Both the position numbers and the translations under genes were made by a program. The notes beneath the pieces were generated by a model that saw only the letters and a list, made by a program, of their open reading frames with translations, made no database searches and was not told the origin of the DNA. From Mariprofundus sp. (lineage in GTDB: Bacteria; Pseudomonadota; Zetaproteobacteria; Mariprofundales; Mariprofundaceae), in assembly GCA_021772775.1 (NCBI GenBank), contig JAJFLH010000026.1:1-64000 (forward strand): DNA of 64,000 bases, read 5' to 3'. Shown piece by piece: positions 47,289 through 57,494 of this stretch (position 1 is the stretch's first letter; every line of letters begins with the position of its first letter).

Positions 47289-50200
47289 TGAATAATATTG
47301 TGCTAAAAGTTTTTCTGTTTTCCTGCTTCCTTTTGTTCGGTTCGGTAGCGCAGGCGCAGCAATCGAATAATCAGGCCGATGCAGTAAATAATCCCCATAT
47401 CTACAATTTAAGCATGCAGGCCAACTACCTTGATGAGGTGTTGACCTCATCAGTCATGGCCTACGCTTTTACTCAGGATAGCAAATGGCTAGAACGCTAT
47501 CACAAACATGAACCTCAAATGACGAAAGTGATTGATGATCTGCTCTCTCTTGCGGATGTTAGTCAGCAATCACTTGTTGTGACATTTAATAAAGCCAATC
47601 ACCAGCTCGTGGATATGGAGGCTAATGCCATTGAAATGGTTGGGCGTGGCGAACATAAGCGTGCACGGGCTATTCTGGTAAGCAGTGAATACAAGAGGCA
47701 GAAGGAACAATTGACTGAGGCACTGGATCAGTTCGTAAAACATCACTACTCCTTACCAGAAAAAGAGGAATTGAACCTTACTGCTGAGGAACGTGCCTGG
47801 CTTAAAGCACATCCGGTGGTCCGAGTTTCGAGCGAGTATGATTACGCACCTTTTGATTTTCAAATTGATGGTGAACCTGTCGGCTACTCTACCGACTATG
47901 TGAAGCTATTGGCAAAACGTCTCGGCATTCGCATCGAATTTGTCAAGGAGACTTGGGATAATCTCCTGAAGAAGGCTGAAAACAGGGAGTTAGACCTTGT
48001 CCACACGATTTTCAATGCACCCGCAGAACGCGAAAATTATTTGAATTTCACCAAGCCTTATAAACGGGTGCTTAATGCCATCGTTGCTAAAGATGACGTC
48101 AACGATATTAATAGTTTGAAGGAGTTAAAGTCGAAAACTGTGGCATTGGTTAAGTCGGATTCAGTGGCTACGATCATGTCAGAAATAGTTCCCGATGCCC
48201 GCTACCTCTATTTTGACGACTATTCAGCTGTTCTCAAGGCAGTCAGTCTCGGCAAGGCTGATGCAGCAGTACTAGAGCTACCGACGGCAGTTTACCTGAT
48301 GCGCCAATTATCGCTAACCAATATTAAGATCGCTGCGGAAGTAACAGAACTTGGTAACCGGGATCAGAGTTATCGGCTCGCGGTGCGAAAAGATTGGCCT
48401 ATCCTTGTGCCAATTCTAGAGAAGGCAATGGATTCGTTGCAGCCCGCAGAGCTTGCCGTTCTTGAAGGTAGATGGATGACTTTGCCCGGCTCTGGCAGTG
48501 AAGCGCCGTCTATTGCCTTAACAGAGGAAGAACGAGTCTGGCTGCAAAGCAACCCCAAAATTCGTGTTAGCAATGAAGCCAGCTGGCCTCCATTTAACTA
48601 TTCAGCTAATGGCAAGCCGATGGGTTTCTCCATAGAATTTATGGATCTATTGGCCAAACGAACAGGCTTGAACGTTGAGTATATTAACGGGCCAAGCTGG
48701 GCCGAATTCATGGCTATGATCAAGAGCGGTGAACTTGATGTGATGCTAAATATCGTTAAGACAGCTGAGCGAAGTAAGTATCTGTTATTCACCTCATCTT
48801 ATGCACAGAACCCGAATGTCATTCTAAGCCGCCAAAGTGAGCAGTTTAGTAGTCTGGAAGCGTTAAAGGGAAAAACTGTCGCTATTGTGAATGGCTTTTT
48901 CTATGAGGAGATACTCAGTCAAAATTATCCGGAAATAAAATTACTGCTACTTGATAATACGCTAGATACCATGAAGGCAGTGAGCTATGGCGAAGCAGAT
49001 GCATCCTTTGGGGAGCAGGCAGTATTTACCTATTACAAGCATGAGCATGTCATGAACAATGTGGTTATGTCCGGCGAGGTGAATACAGGTGATCCTGAAT
49101 TGGCTCTGCTTAATATAGCTACAACCAAAGAACAACCTCTCCTTGCTTCTATTCTCTCCAAAGGAGTGCTTTCGATCTCTAAAGAAGAGCGCCGACTTAT
49201 GCTCAGGAAGTATGTTGGTGATACTGAATCGCATACCAAGCATAGTTTCAAAGAGCAGGGTGAGTTATCGAATATAAATACCATTGATCTGGTGCTTTTT
49301 ATTGTTGCTGTGGTGAGTTTGATTATCATCCTGCTTACGATCATCAGTGTGGTTGTAAAAGTGTTTGATGCAAAAAATGGATCAAAACCATACAAGTCCT
49401 ATGAAGTGAAAAACCTGGTTATCATCTGTATGGGGGCATTTCTTTTCGCAGTGCTTGCCGGTGCCTGGTATGCAACAGACGATGCAGAAAAACGCATACG
49501 CAATGAAATTTCTGGTCACCTTAAGACAGTGCTAGAGACGGCGCATGAGATCATTTATGTATGGGCGCATAGCAATTTTGAAAAGATAGATGCTCTGGTT
49601 GGTGATTCAACCCTATACAGCATGACCGAGGAGCTTCTTCAGGTGTCGCGCAGCCGTGGTGCATTAACAGAGAGCAGGCAGCTTAATGAGATTAGAGCAC
49701 ATCTCGCTGAAACAATGAAAAAAATCGATCAGAAAGGTTTTTTCATTATTGCACCTGATGGGATTTCAATTGCTTCACGACGGGATACAAATATTGGCAC
49801 CATCAATCTGATTACTAAGCAGCGGCCTGATCTGTTTAACCGAGTTCTGCAGGGAGAAACTGTTCTCATTCCACCGATTACATCCGATGTCTCTTTGAAG
49901 GGTGATAATGGTAAGATAGAACTTGCACCGCCTACAATGTTCTTTTTGGCACCCATCAAGAATGCTGCTGGTAAAGTCATAGCCGCTTTTAGTATCAGGA
50001 TAGATCCAAGCAAAGACTTTTCGCGTTTCACCCAGATGGGGCGCATTGGTGACTCAGGAGAAACCTATGCCATTGATAATAGTGGCTTGATGATTTCTGG
50101 CAGCCGTTTCGATGATCAATTGCATGAGATAGGGCTGCTCGGACAAGGCAAAAATAGCGCACTTAATATTCGTGTTCGTGATCCTAGAGGCAGTCTTTTC

Positions 50201-53200
50201 GATGGAGCTCCACTACCTTCAATCAACACCTCACTGCCGCTAACTTCTATGGCTGCCAGTGCTGTTGCAGGTAACAGTGGTGTCAATGTATCTGGATATA
50301 GGGACTATCGTGGAGTCCCCGTCATGGGAGCCTGGCTATGGGATGAAAAGCTAGACATCGGCATGGCCACAGAGATTGACGTGAGTGAAGCCATGCAAAC
50401 ATTCCACGATATACGCTTTGCAATGTTTATTGTGCTGGCGATGACTGTTTTGATATCTCTGCTTCTCACCGGGTTGTTTCTCTGGGTAGGACGCAGTGCG
50501 AACCGTGCCCTGCAACAGGCGCGAGATGATTTAGAGACTCAGGTCGCAGAGCGCACAGAAGAACTCAAAGACAGTGAAGAAAACCTCTACCGTATTTTCG
50601 AGAGTACTCCTGTTCCTCTGGTTATTTCCGACATGAAAGATGGCTTTGTGTTGCGTAGCAACCAGGCAATGAAAGACTTTCATCGCCTCAGTGGCAAAGA
50701 GATAGGGGCATTCAGCATGCTGGATGTTTACGCAGACCCGCTAGAACATGCAAAGGTAGTGGAACTATTCAAAAGAGATGGCTGCGTGAAGGCGTTAGAG
50801 GTAAGGCTCAAACGCTTGAGTTCTGGTGATGAACGTATTTGTATGATCTCTATTCACCCCGTTAACTATTTCAATAAAAGTGCAATTCTTATCAGTCTGG
50901 TTGATATTACAGAGCGTGTTATTGCTGATCAGAAGGTTCGTAGCATTATTGATAATGCTGCGGATGGCATCATTGTGATGAGCGATCAAGGTATTGTTCA
51001 GAGCTATAGTCCTGCAGCAGAAAGGATGTTTGGCTTTACTTCATTTGAGGTGATTGGAAAGAACATCAAAATGTTAATGCCCGAGCCCACACGAAGTGAA
51101 CATGATGGTTATCTGAAACAGTATCAAGAGGGTGCTGAGGCTCGAGTTGTTGGCAAGAGGAGAGAAGTGGTCGGCCTGCGAAAAAATGGTCAGACCTTCC
51201 CAATGGATCTGGCCGTAAGCGAGATCAATCTCGCTGGAGAGCACCTGTACACAGGTATTGTTCGTGATATTACCGAACGTAAAGAGATGGAGAAATCCAT
51301 TCTCGTTGAACGTGAGAGGTTACAATCCATTCTCGATACCAGCCCTGTAGGCGTGTCCATTACTACAGAAGGTGTTTTGCAATTTGCCAATCCACGATTT
51401 ACTGAACTCTTTGGCTTAAAAAGTGGCGATAGCATGGTAGATACTTATGTGAATCCAAAGGTGCAGGGTGAGATGCGGGCTCTTATGGAGCAGGAAGGTG
51501 TACTGCGGGATTATGAACTGCAAAGTTATGGGCCAAAGCATGAAATTCAAGATGTGATGGTCAGTGTGCAATCCATTGAGCACAATGGAAAGGCAAGTTA
51601 CCTTGGCTGGCAGGTAGATATATCCAACCAGAAGAGCGTCCAGAATGAGCTATCTATAGCGAAAGTGTTGGCCGAAGAGGCGACCAAAGCTAAAGGTGAT
51701 TTTCTAGCCAATATGTCGCATGAGATCCGCACACCGATGAATGCGATTATTGGTTTGAGTCATCTGGCTTTGGCAACGAAACTTGATGCCAAGCAGCAAG
51801 ACTATATCACCAAAGTTCATAATTCTGGTCAGAATCTATTAGGTATCATCAATGATATTCTGGATTTCTCCAAAATTGAGGCAGGAAAACTAGATATAGA
51901 GTATATTGATTTTGATTTGAATGAAGTATTCGATCATCTCAGTAGTGTAGTGGGGTTCAAAGCGGGTGAAAAAAATCTCGAACTGCTCGTTTCACTGCCT
52001 CAAAATATTCCTACAGATCTATGTGGTGATCCTCTGCGTCTGGGACAGATATTAATTAATCTCTCCAACAACGCTGTAAAGTTCACTGATGCTGGTGATA
52101 TCACCATTAATGTTCGATTGATTGATGAAGAGTCCGACAGGGTCAATCTGCGTTTTGAAATAAAAGATACCGGTATTGGTTTAACTCAAGAGCAGCAGGG
52201 TAAATTGTTCAGATCATTTTCACAGGCAGATGGGTCTACGACGCGTAAATATGGCGGCACAGGTTTGGGCTTGAGCATCAGCAAAAAGCTGGTTGAACTG
52301 ATGGGTGGTGAAATCGGTGTAGAAAGTGAGCCGGGCAAGGGCAGTACCTTCTATTTCAATGCTGTGCTCAAACGCGCAAAAAGCAAGCTGCAGCGTAAAC
52401 GTCAGGTCATACCAACCGACCTGCAAGGCATACGTGTTCTGGTGGTGGATGATAATGCTACTTCACGTGATATCCTCATTGATTATCTTGATTCGTTTGG
52501 ATTCCAATCAGATGAGGTTGCGTCCGGTGAAGAAGCGATTCAGCAGCTACAAGATGCATCGAAGGATGATCCGTATCAACTTGTTCTCATGGATTGGCAG
52601 ATGTCTGGCATGAATGGAATTGAGGCATCGGAGCGCATTCTTCACAGTGAGCTTTTGACCTGCAAACCTTCCATCATCATGGTTTCAGCTTACGGTCGTG
52701 AAGATCTCTTCGAACAGGCACAAGCTGTTGGTATCAATGGTTATCTGGTCAAACCAGTGAACCAGTCTATGTTATTTGATACCATCATGTTTGCATTTGA
52801 TCGGGCGACGGAAGGCTTGTCTGTCTCCAATCGGGTTGGAGATGTGGCAGTGGCTTCTAAAGCTTTGAGAGGGGCTCATCTATTACTGGTTGAAGATAAC
52901 GCAATCAATCAGCAGGTGGCGCAGGAGCTACTCTTGAAAGCGGGTATCACAGTCACCATAGCCAATAATGGTAAAGAAGCAGTAGAGCTTGTTGCACGAG
53001 ACTCGTTTGACGGTGTTTTGATGGATCTTCAGATGCCCGTGATGGATGGTTTTGAAGCGACTCGAATCATCCGTCAAGATGAGCGATTCAAGGAGCTTCC
53101 TATTATTGCTATGACAGCCAATGCCATGGCAGGAGATCGGGAACGATGTCTTGAAGTAGGCATGAATGATCATGTGGCCAAACCGATTGAACTCAACGAA

Positions 53201-53926
53201 CTCTATGATGCTTTGGCCCTGTGGGTGAAAGCCTCACATTCAGCGAGCAAACCAGCGCGAGCCGCAGGAGGGCAGCGTACTGTTCCTGATGATTTGGAGA
53301 TTCCGGAATTGTCAGGCATTGATGTAGAAGCTGGGCTTAATCGCGTGGCAGGAAACAAGCGGCTGTATCGAAGTATTTTGCTGCAGTTTAGGGATAGTGC
53401 GGTAAATACAGTCAGTGAACTCAAAATAGCATTGGATGGTGGAGATATAAAAACTGCCATGCGCTCTGCACATACGTTAAAAGGAGTGGGCGGCAATATC
53501 GGAGCAGTAGGTCTTCAGAAGGTTGCCGGGGTATTGGAGTCTGCGCTTAAGAGTGAGAACTCGAGTGGGCTGGAGTCTTTGCTTGAGGCTGTTGAGCTGC
53601 AGCTGACCGAGATTGTGCCGGGACTTTCGATCCTGGATGAAGCTGAAGAGGAGTACTTAAACTCTAACGTAGAAATCGATATTGAGGCTATTACAGCGCT
53701 TATGGTTAAGCTCAAAGCTCTGCTAGAAGATGATGATAGTGAAGCATCAGAAGTGCTTTATAAGCTTGAGGGCAAACTCAAAGGTACAGAGTATCAGCCA
53801 GAATTGAAGCAACTTTCTAAAACGGTAGATCTATTTGATTATGAAAAGGCATTAATACTACTGGATGAGCTAATTGTAGGGCTTAAGGTGAAACAGGATA
53901 ATTCTGGAGAAAATAATGAGTATTGA
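47285..53926 (+). CDS. 2213-residue multi-sensor hybrid histidine kinase
   Basis: Signal peptide (1-24); a periplasmic helical region ([20 protein letters not shown], 30-155); two family 3 solute-binding domains starting near 163 and 411; membrane segments near 667-690 and 706-727; a Cache-like periplasmic domain (about 735-1035; [37 protein letters not shown]); a third membrane segment near 1043-1065; PAS 1 (1100-1215), a FixL-like PAS 2 (about 1218-1335) and PAS 3 (1345-1455); kinase with His 1479; two receivers (near 1715 and 1865); and an HPt with His 2063. Both solute-binding domains use the LTxEER(A/V)WL linker found in the protein at 34652. It overlaps both neighbours. At least four separate input types feed one phosphorelay. 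Confidence 0.92.
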   Translation: MMNNIVLKVFLFSCFLLFGSVAQAQQSNNQADAVNNPHIYNLSMQANYLDEVLTSSVMAYAFTQDSKWLERYHKHEPQMTKVIDDLLSLADVSQQSLVVTFNKANHQLVDMEANAIEMVGRGEHKRARAILVSSEYKRQKEQLTEALDQFVKHHYSLPEKEELNLTAEERAWLKAHPVVRVSSEYDYAPFDFQIDGEPVGYSTDYVKLLAKRLGIRIEFVKETWDNLLKKAENRELDLVHTIFNAPAERENYLNFTKPYKRVLNAIVAKDDVNDINSLKELKSKTVALVKSDSVATIMSEIVPDARYLYFDDYSAVLKAVSLGKADAAVLELPTAVYLMRQLSLTNIKIAAEVTELGNRDQSYRLAVRKDWPILVPILEKAMDSLQPAELAVLEGRWMTLPGSGSEAPSIALTEEERVWLQSNPKIRVSNEASWPPFNYSANGKPMGFSIEFMDLLAKRTGLNVEYINGPSWAEFMAMIKSGELDVMLNIVKTAERSKYLLFTSSYAQNPNVILSRQSEQFSSLEALKGKTVAIVNGFFYEEILSQNYPEIKLLLLDNTLDTMKAVSYGEADASFGEQAVFTYYKHEHVMNNVVMSGEVNTGDPELALLNIATTKEQPLLASILSKGVLSISKEERRLMLRKYVGDTESHTKHSFKEQGELSNINTIDLVLFIVAVVSLIIILLTIISVVVKVFDAKNGSKPYKSYEVKNLVIICMGAFLFAVLAGAWYATDDAEKRIRNEISGHLKTVLETAHEIIYVWAHSNFEKIDALVGDSTLYSMTEELLQVSRSRGALTESRQLNEIRAHLAETMKKIDQKGFFIIAPDGISIASRRDTNIGTINLITKQRPDLFNRVLQGETVLIPPITSDVSLKGDNGKIELAPPTMFFLAPIKNAAGKVIAAFSIRIDPSKDFSRFTQMGRIGDSGETYAIDNSGLMISGSRFDDQLHEIGLLGQGKNSALNIRVRDPRGSLFDGAPLPSINTSLPLTSMAASAVAGNSGVNVSGYRDYRGVPVMGAWLWDEKLDIGMATEIDVSEAMQTFHDIRFAMFIVLAMTVLISLLLTGLFLWVGRSANRALQQARDDLETQVAERTEELKDSEENLYRIFESTPVPLVISDMKDGFVLRSNQAMKDFHRLSGKEIGAFSMLDVYADPLEHAKVVELFKRDGCVKALEVRLKRLSSGDERICMISIHPVNYFNKSAILISLVDITERVIADQKVRSIIDNAADGIIVMSDQGIVQSYSPAAERMFGFTSFEVIGKNIKMLMPEPTRSEHDGYLKQYQEGAEARVVGKRREVVGLRKNGQTFPMDLAVSEINLAGEHLYTGIVRDITERKEMEKSILVERERLQSILDTSPVGVSITTEGVLQFANPRFTELFGLKSGDSMVDTYVNPKVQGEMRALMEQEGVLRDYELQSYGPKHEIQDVMVSVQSIEHNGKASYLGWQVDISNQKSVQNELSIAKVLAEEATKAKGDFLANMSHEIRTPMNAIIGLSHLALATKLDAKQQDYITKVHNSGQNLLGIINDILDFSKIEAGKLDIEYIDFDLNEVFDHLSSVVGFKAGEKNLELLVSLPQNIPTDLCGDPLRLGQILINLSNNAVKFTDAGDITINVRLIDEESDRVNLRFEIKDTGIGLTQEQQGKLFRSFSQADGSTTRKYGGTGLGLSISKKLVELMGGEIGVESEPGKGSTFYFNAVLKRAKSKLQRKRQVIPTDLQGIRVLVVDDNATSRDILIDYLDSFGFQSDEVASGEEAIQQLQDASKDDPYQLVLMDWQMSGMNGIEASERILHSELLTCKPSIIMVSAYGREDLFEQAQAVGINGYLVKPVNQSMLFDTIMFAFDRATEGLSVSNRVGDVAVASKALRGAHLLLVEDNAINQQVAQELLLKAGITVTIANNGKEAVELVARDSFDGVLMDLQMPVMDGFEATRIIRQDERFKELPIIAMTANAMAGDRERCLEVGMNDHVAKPIELNELYDALALWVKASHSASKPARAAGGQRTVPDDLEIPELSGIDVEAGLNRVAGNKRLYRSILLQFRDSAVNTVSELKIALDGGDIKTAMRSAHTLKGVGGNIGAVGLQKVAGVLESALKSENSSGLESLLEAVELQLTEIVPGLSILDEAEEEYLNSNVEIDIEAITALMVKLKALLEDDDSEASEVLYKLEGKLKGTEYQPELKQLSKTVDLFDYEKALILLDELIVGLKVKQDNSGENNEY

Positions 53927-55034
53927 TATCACTAAAAAAACTATCCTGATTGTGGACGATGCAGCTGAAAATATTGCCGTTCTTAAGGGGATTCTATCTA
54001 ATGATTATAAGGTGAAAGTTGCGCTTAATGGTGAGAAGGCTTTGCAGATCTCTTCTTCGGATAGCCCACCAGACCTGATCCTTTTAGATATCATGATGCC
54101 TGAGATGGATGGATATGAGGTATGCCGCCGCCTTAAATCAAGTAAACAGACCAATGATATTCCAGTCATTTTTGTTACAGCCAAAGGTGAAGTGGGGGAC
54201 GAAACTTTGGGTTTTGAAGTTGGTGCTATTGATTATATCACCAAACCTGTGAGCCCACCGATCGTGTTGGCGCGGGTGAAAAATATTATCGAGCTTCATC
54301 ACACACGAAGCCGATTGCAGGAAGCACTTAGTAAAACCCTAACTGGCAGCGTTGAGTTGATGATGGATGTGCTCTCATTAATTAATCCGACTGCATTTGG
54401 GCGCAGTCGAAATCTGCGCAGGCATGTCTGTGCGACAGCCAAACGATTAGGGCATCAAAAAAACTGGAGTATTGAAGTAGCTGCGATGTTGTCTCAGTTG
54501 GGATGTATTACCATACCCTCCGAATTGTTGGAAAAGATATATAACGGCGAAGTCGTCAGCGCAGAAGAGCAGGCTTTGTTCAATAATCATCCTCAAGTTG
54601 GTAAACGTTTGCTGGAAAAAATACCGAATTTTCAAGAAGCCGCTGAGATTATTGCTCTGCAAAATTCAGAGCTGGATGAGTCTGGCTCCCAAGTGCAGTT
54701 AGGGGCTTCTCTACTGCAGGTAGCCTTGCATTTGGATGATATGGACAGAAAACGGACGAAACCAGTTTCCGTGGCAAAAGCAACTGTTCAGAAGCCTGCT
54801 TATGTTCAAGAAACTATTGAAACAGTGGAAGAGAGTAGTGGTGGCGGGGAGCAGACAGTTTCGTTATCTGAATTGCGATCCGGCATGACTCTTATGTGTG
54901 ATGTTAAAACTCGCAAAGGCATGATGTTGATGAAAAATGGCACAGAGATTACAAAAGCAGTGATAGAGCGTTTAATAGGTTTTGATTCTGCCTGCATGTT
55001 AAGAGAGAAAAGCTTTCAGGTGCTTGTGAGCTGA
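53916..55034 (+). CDS. Response regulator with degenerate HD-GYP-like domain, second copy
   Basis: A 372-residue regulator. The receiver has D14-D15, phospho-acceptor D58 in [20 protein letters not shown] and [10 protein letters not shown]. The output aligns with the protein at 31264 ([19 protein letters not shown], then SQLGCITIP where HD-GYP has HDIGKIGIP) and lacks the metal ligands; the [14 protein letters not shown] helix is kept. The C-terminal domain, [20 protein letters not shown] and [13 protein letters not shown]-like, is also shared with 31264. It overlaps the giant kinase by 11 bases and lies 59 bases before the intact HD-GYP regulator. Confidence 0.83.
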   Translation: MSIDITKKTILIVDDAAENIAVLKGILSNDYKVKVALNGEKALQISSSDSPPDLILLDIMMPEMDGYEVCRRLKSSKQTNDIPVIFVTAKGEVGDETLGFEVGAIDYITKPVSPPIVLARVKNIIELHHTRSRLQEALSKTLTGSVELMMDVLSLINPTAFGRSRNLRRHVCATAKRLGHQKNWSIEVAAMLSQLGCITIPSELLEKIYNGEVVSAEEQALFNNHPQVGKRLLEKIPNFQEAAEIIALQNSELDESGSQVQLGASLLQVALHLDDMDRKRTKPVSVAKATVQKPAYVQETIETVEESSGGGEQTVSLSELRSGMTLMCDVKTRKGMMLMKNGTEITKAVIERLIGFDSACMLREKSFQVLVS

Positions 55035-55093
55035 GTTAATGCTTGAACAGCAAAGCCATGTTAGTCGAAGCTATTAATTTTTTGAGGTGATTT

Positions 55094-56173
55094 ATGATTG
55101 ATGATTTATCCAAGCAAACTATTCTTGTCGTGGACGATGCGGCTGAGAATATAGCCGTTCTTAAGGGTATTCTTTCGAATGGGTATAAAGTGAAAGTTGC
55201 ACTTAATGGTGCGAAGGCACTGAAAATAGCTTTCTCGGATACTCCTCCGGATCTAATCCTGTTGGATATTATGATGCCGGGAATGGATGGTTACGAAGTT
55301 TGCAGACGACTCAAGGCCGATCCACGAACGAAGAGAATTCCTATCATCTTTGTCACGGCGATGGGTGACACTAAAGATGAAACACACGGTTTTGAACTTG
55401 GTGCGGTAGATTATATTACTAAACCGGTCAGTCCTCCCATAGTACGTGCCCGCGTTCATTCTCAGCTTGCTCTGTATGATCAGAAAAGAGATTTGGAAGA
55501 AACCGTTCTGCAGCGTACAGCTGAATTGAATCAAACTCGCTTTGAAATTATCAGAAGACTGGGAAGAGCCGCAGAGTTTAAAGATAATGAAACAGGTATG
55601 CATGTTATCCGCATGAGCCACTACTCACGAATTATTGCAAAAACTATTGGTATGGATGATGCCCAAGCTGATCTGTTGCTCAATGCCGCTCCGATGCACG
55701 ATATCGGAAAAATTGGTATACCGGACCATGTGTTGCTGAAACCGGGTAAATTGGATGCCGACGAATGGATTCTGATGAGAAAACATCCTGAGTTTGGAGC
55801 TAATATTATAGGTGAACATGAGTCAGAGCTGCTGAAAATGGCGCATATCGTTGCGTTGACACATCATGAAAAATGGAATGGTCAAGGTTACCCAAATGGT
55901 CTTGCCGGTGAGGAAATTCCACTGGTGGGTAGAATTGTAGCGATTGCCGATGTGTTTGATGCACTGACCACTGAGCGTCCATACAAAGATGCATGGCCAG
56001 TCGGGAAAGCTGTTGATCTGATTAAGGAAGAAGCAGGGCAGCACTTTGATCCTGCTCTGGTTCATGCATTCCAGCAAAGCTGGCCAGAAATCCTTGCGAT
56101 CAAAGAGCAGTACGCGGAGACGGTAGGTTTAACACTACTTGAAAAGCATCAACAAGGAGCCCAATCAGATTAA
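55094..56173 (+). CDS. HD-GYP response regulator (cyclic-di-GMP phosphodiesterase)
   Basis: A 359-residue regulator. The receiver is nearly the same as that of the preceding gene: D14-D15, D58 in [20 protein letters not shown] and [11 protein letters not shown] short coiled coil (about 130-150) leads to a full HD-GYP domain: HVIRMSHYSRIIAK, MHDIGKIGIPDHVLLKPGKL with H202-D203, MRKHPEFGANII, THHEKWNGQGYPNGLAGEEI and ADVFDALTTERPYK. All metal and substrate residues are present, so it should hydrolyse cyclic-di-GMP when switched by phosphorylation. The ATG at 55094 follows GAGGTG. It is the last gene of module B. Confidence 0.94.
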   Translation: MIDDLSKQTILVVDDAAENIAVLKGILSNGYKVKVALNGAKALKIAFSDTPPDLILLDIMMPGMDGYEVCRRLKADPRTKRIPIIFVTAMGDTKDETHGFELGAVDYITKPVSPPIVRARVHSQLALYDQKRDLEETVLQRTAELNQTRFEIIRRLGRAAEFKDNETGMHVIRMSHYSRIIAKTIGMDDAQADLLLNAAPMHDIGKIGIPDHVLLKPGKLDADEWILMRKHPEFGANIIGEHESELLKMAHIVALTHHEKWNGQGYPNGLAGEEIPLVGRIVAIADVFDALTTERPYKDAWPVGKAVDLIKEEAGQHFDPALVHAFQQSWPEILAIKEQYAETVGLTLLEKHQQGAQSD

Positions 56174-56335
56174 AAGCATCATGACTACTGGCCCCTTCTG
56201 AAAATTGTACTCCTATGGCATTGGGGCAATATAAGTGCAGACGTCTATATGGTTGCCTCTGATAAATAGTGTTTTTTGCATTAGCAGTAAAACCTCAATG
56301 GACGACAAACTATGGTGAGATGCTAAAGTTCGCAT

Positions 56336-57460
56336 ATGTCTAATAGTGTTGCGGAACTCTCCCAAAAAATTATTGCTGACCTGGCCCCCCTAAAAGGTGT
56401 GCGGGTGATCGCTGCCATGAGCGGTGGGGTGGACTCATCGGTGATGGCTGTGTTGTTGAAAGAGGCTGGCCTAGATGTGGTTGGAGTCTTTCTCAATGTG
56501 TGGGATTACGCCCGTGAAGATGTTGCAGGCCATGGTTCATGCTGCTCCTTGGAAGATTCATATGACGCACGCCGCGTAGCCGATCATATCGGAATCCCAT
56601 TTTATGCGATGGATATGCGTGAAGAGTTTCGTCGCGATGTGATTAATCCATTTATTCAGGATTATGAAACAGGGCGTACACCGAACCCGTGCGAACGTTG
56701 TAATCGATTTGTGAAGTTCGGGGCGCTACTGGATGCTGCCGATAAACTCGATGCACAATATGTCGCAACCGGTCATTACGTGCAGCGCCGTGATGATGCC
56801 GATGGCATTCATATGTTTAAGGGCAGCGATAACAAAAAAGATCAGAGTTACTTTTTAGCCACGACAAGCCGGAAACAGGCTGAGCGTATTCTATTTCCCG
56901 TCGGTAATTTGGAGAAAGATGATACCCGTGAACTGGCCCGTTTTTATGAGCTTTCAACAGCCGAAAAACATGAGAGTCAGGATATCTGTTTTATTCCTGC
57001 AGGTGATCGCATTGAGTTCTTGAAACGAGAGGGCGCAACAGCGGGTTTTAGAGCTGGTGATATTGTCGATCTGGATGGTAACTATCTGGGCAAACATGAG
57101 GGCATTGCGCATTATACCTTAGGTCAGCGTAAAGGTTTGGGGCTGCCAAATGGCCCATGGCATGTGGTGGCACTTGATGGTGTTGTTTCCCGCGTTGTGG
57201 TTGCGCATCCAGAAGATGCATTTATTTCTGAAGTAGATGTGCTTGAACTCGGTTGGATTCGTTTGCCTGCGGAGGGTGAGGTGGTGACTGCGAAAGTGCG
57301 TTATCAGATGCAACCAGCTGTCTGTAGGATCACTATTGATGGCGAAAGCCTACATCTGTTTTTTGAAAAACCACAAAAGCCTACTGCTCCGGGGCAGGTG
57401 GCTGCATTTTATGTGGGTGATGAACTGCTCGGTGGCGGTATTGTTCACAGTGCTTCTTAA
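56336..57460 (+). CDS. mnmA: tRNA-specific 2-thiouridylase
   Basis: MnmA inserts sulphur at position 2 of U34 in Glu, Gln and Lys tRNAs. The 374-residue product has the PP-loop MSGGVDSSVMAVLLKEAG, GVFLNVWDY, CCSLEDSYDARRVAD, TPNPCERCNRFVKFG with the first catalytic Cys, DQSYFLA, ESQDICFIPAGD with the second catalytic Cys, and the C-terminal beta domain (HYTLGQRKGLGLP, VAFYVGDELLGGGI-like ending). The ATG at 56336 gives a normal length. It lies 162 bases after the signalling cluster and starts a new unit with the three genes that follow. Confidence 0.95.
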   Translation: MSNSVAELSQKIIADLAPLKGVRVIAAMSGGVDSSVMAVLLKEAGLDVVGVFLNVWDYAREDVAGHGSCCSLEDSYDARRVADHIGIPFYAMDMREEFRRDVINPFIQDYETGRTPNPCERCNRFVKFGALLDAADKLDAQYVATGHYVQRRDDADGIHMFKGSDNKKDQSYFLATTSRKQAERILFPVGNLEKDDTRELARFYELSTAEKHESQDICFIPAGDRIEFLKREGATAGFRAGDIVDLDGNYLGKHEGIAHYTLGQRKGLGLPNGPWHVVALDGVVSRVVVAHPEDAFISEVDVLELGWIRLPAEGEVVTAKVRYQMQPAVCRITIDGESLHLFFEKPQKPTAPGQVAAFYVGDELLGGGIVHSAS

Positions 57461-57494
57461 CCGTTCTTCAATAAATTTGCGATAAGGTTTCGAT

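Noticed and set aside
40000-53900. Repeats as a CRISPR or mobile element
   Set aside because: Repeated sequence here is coding and matches conserved kinase, receiver and HPt domains of paralogues.
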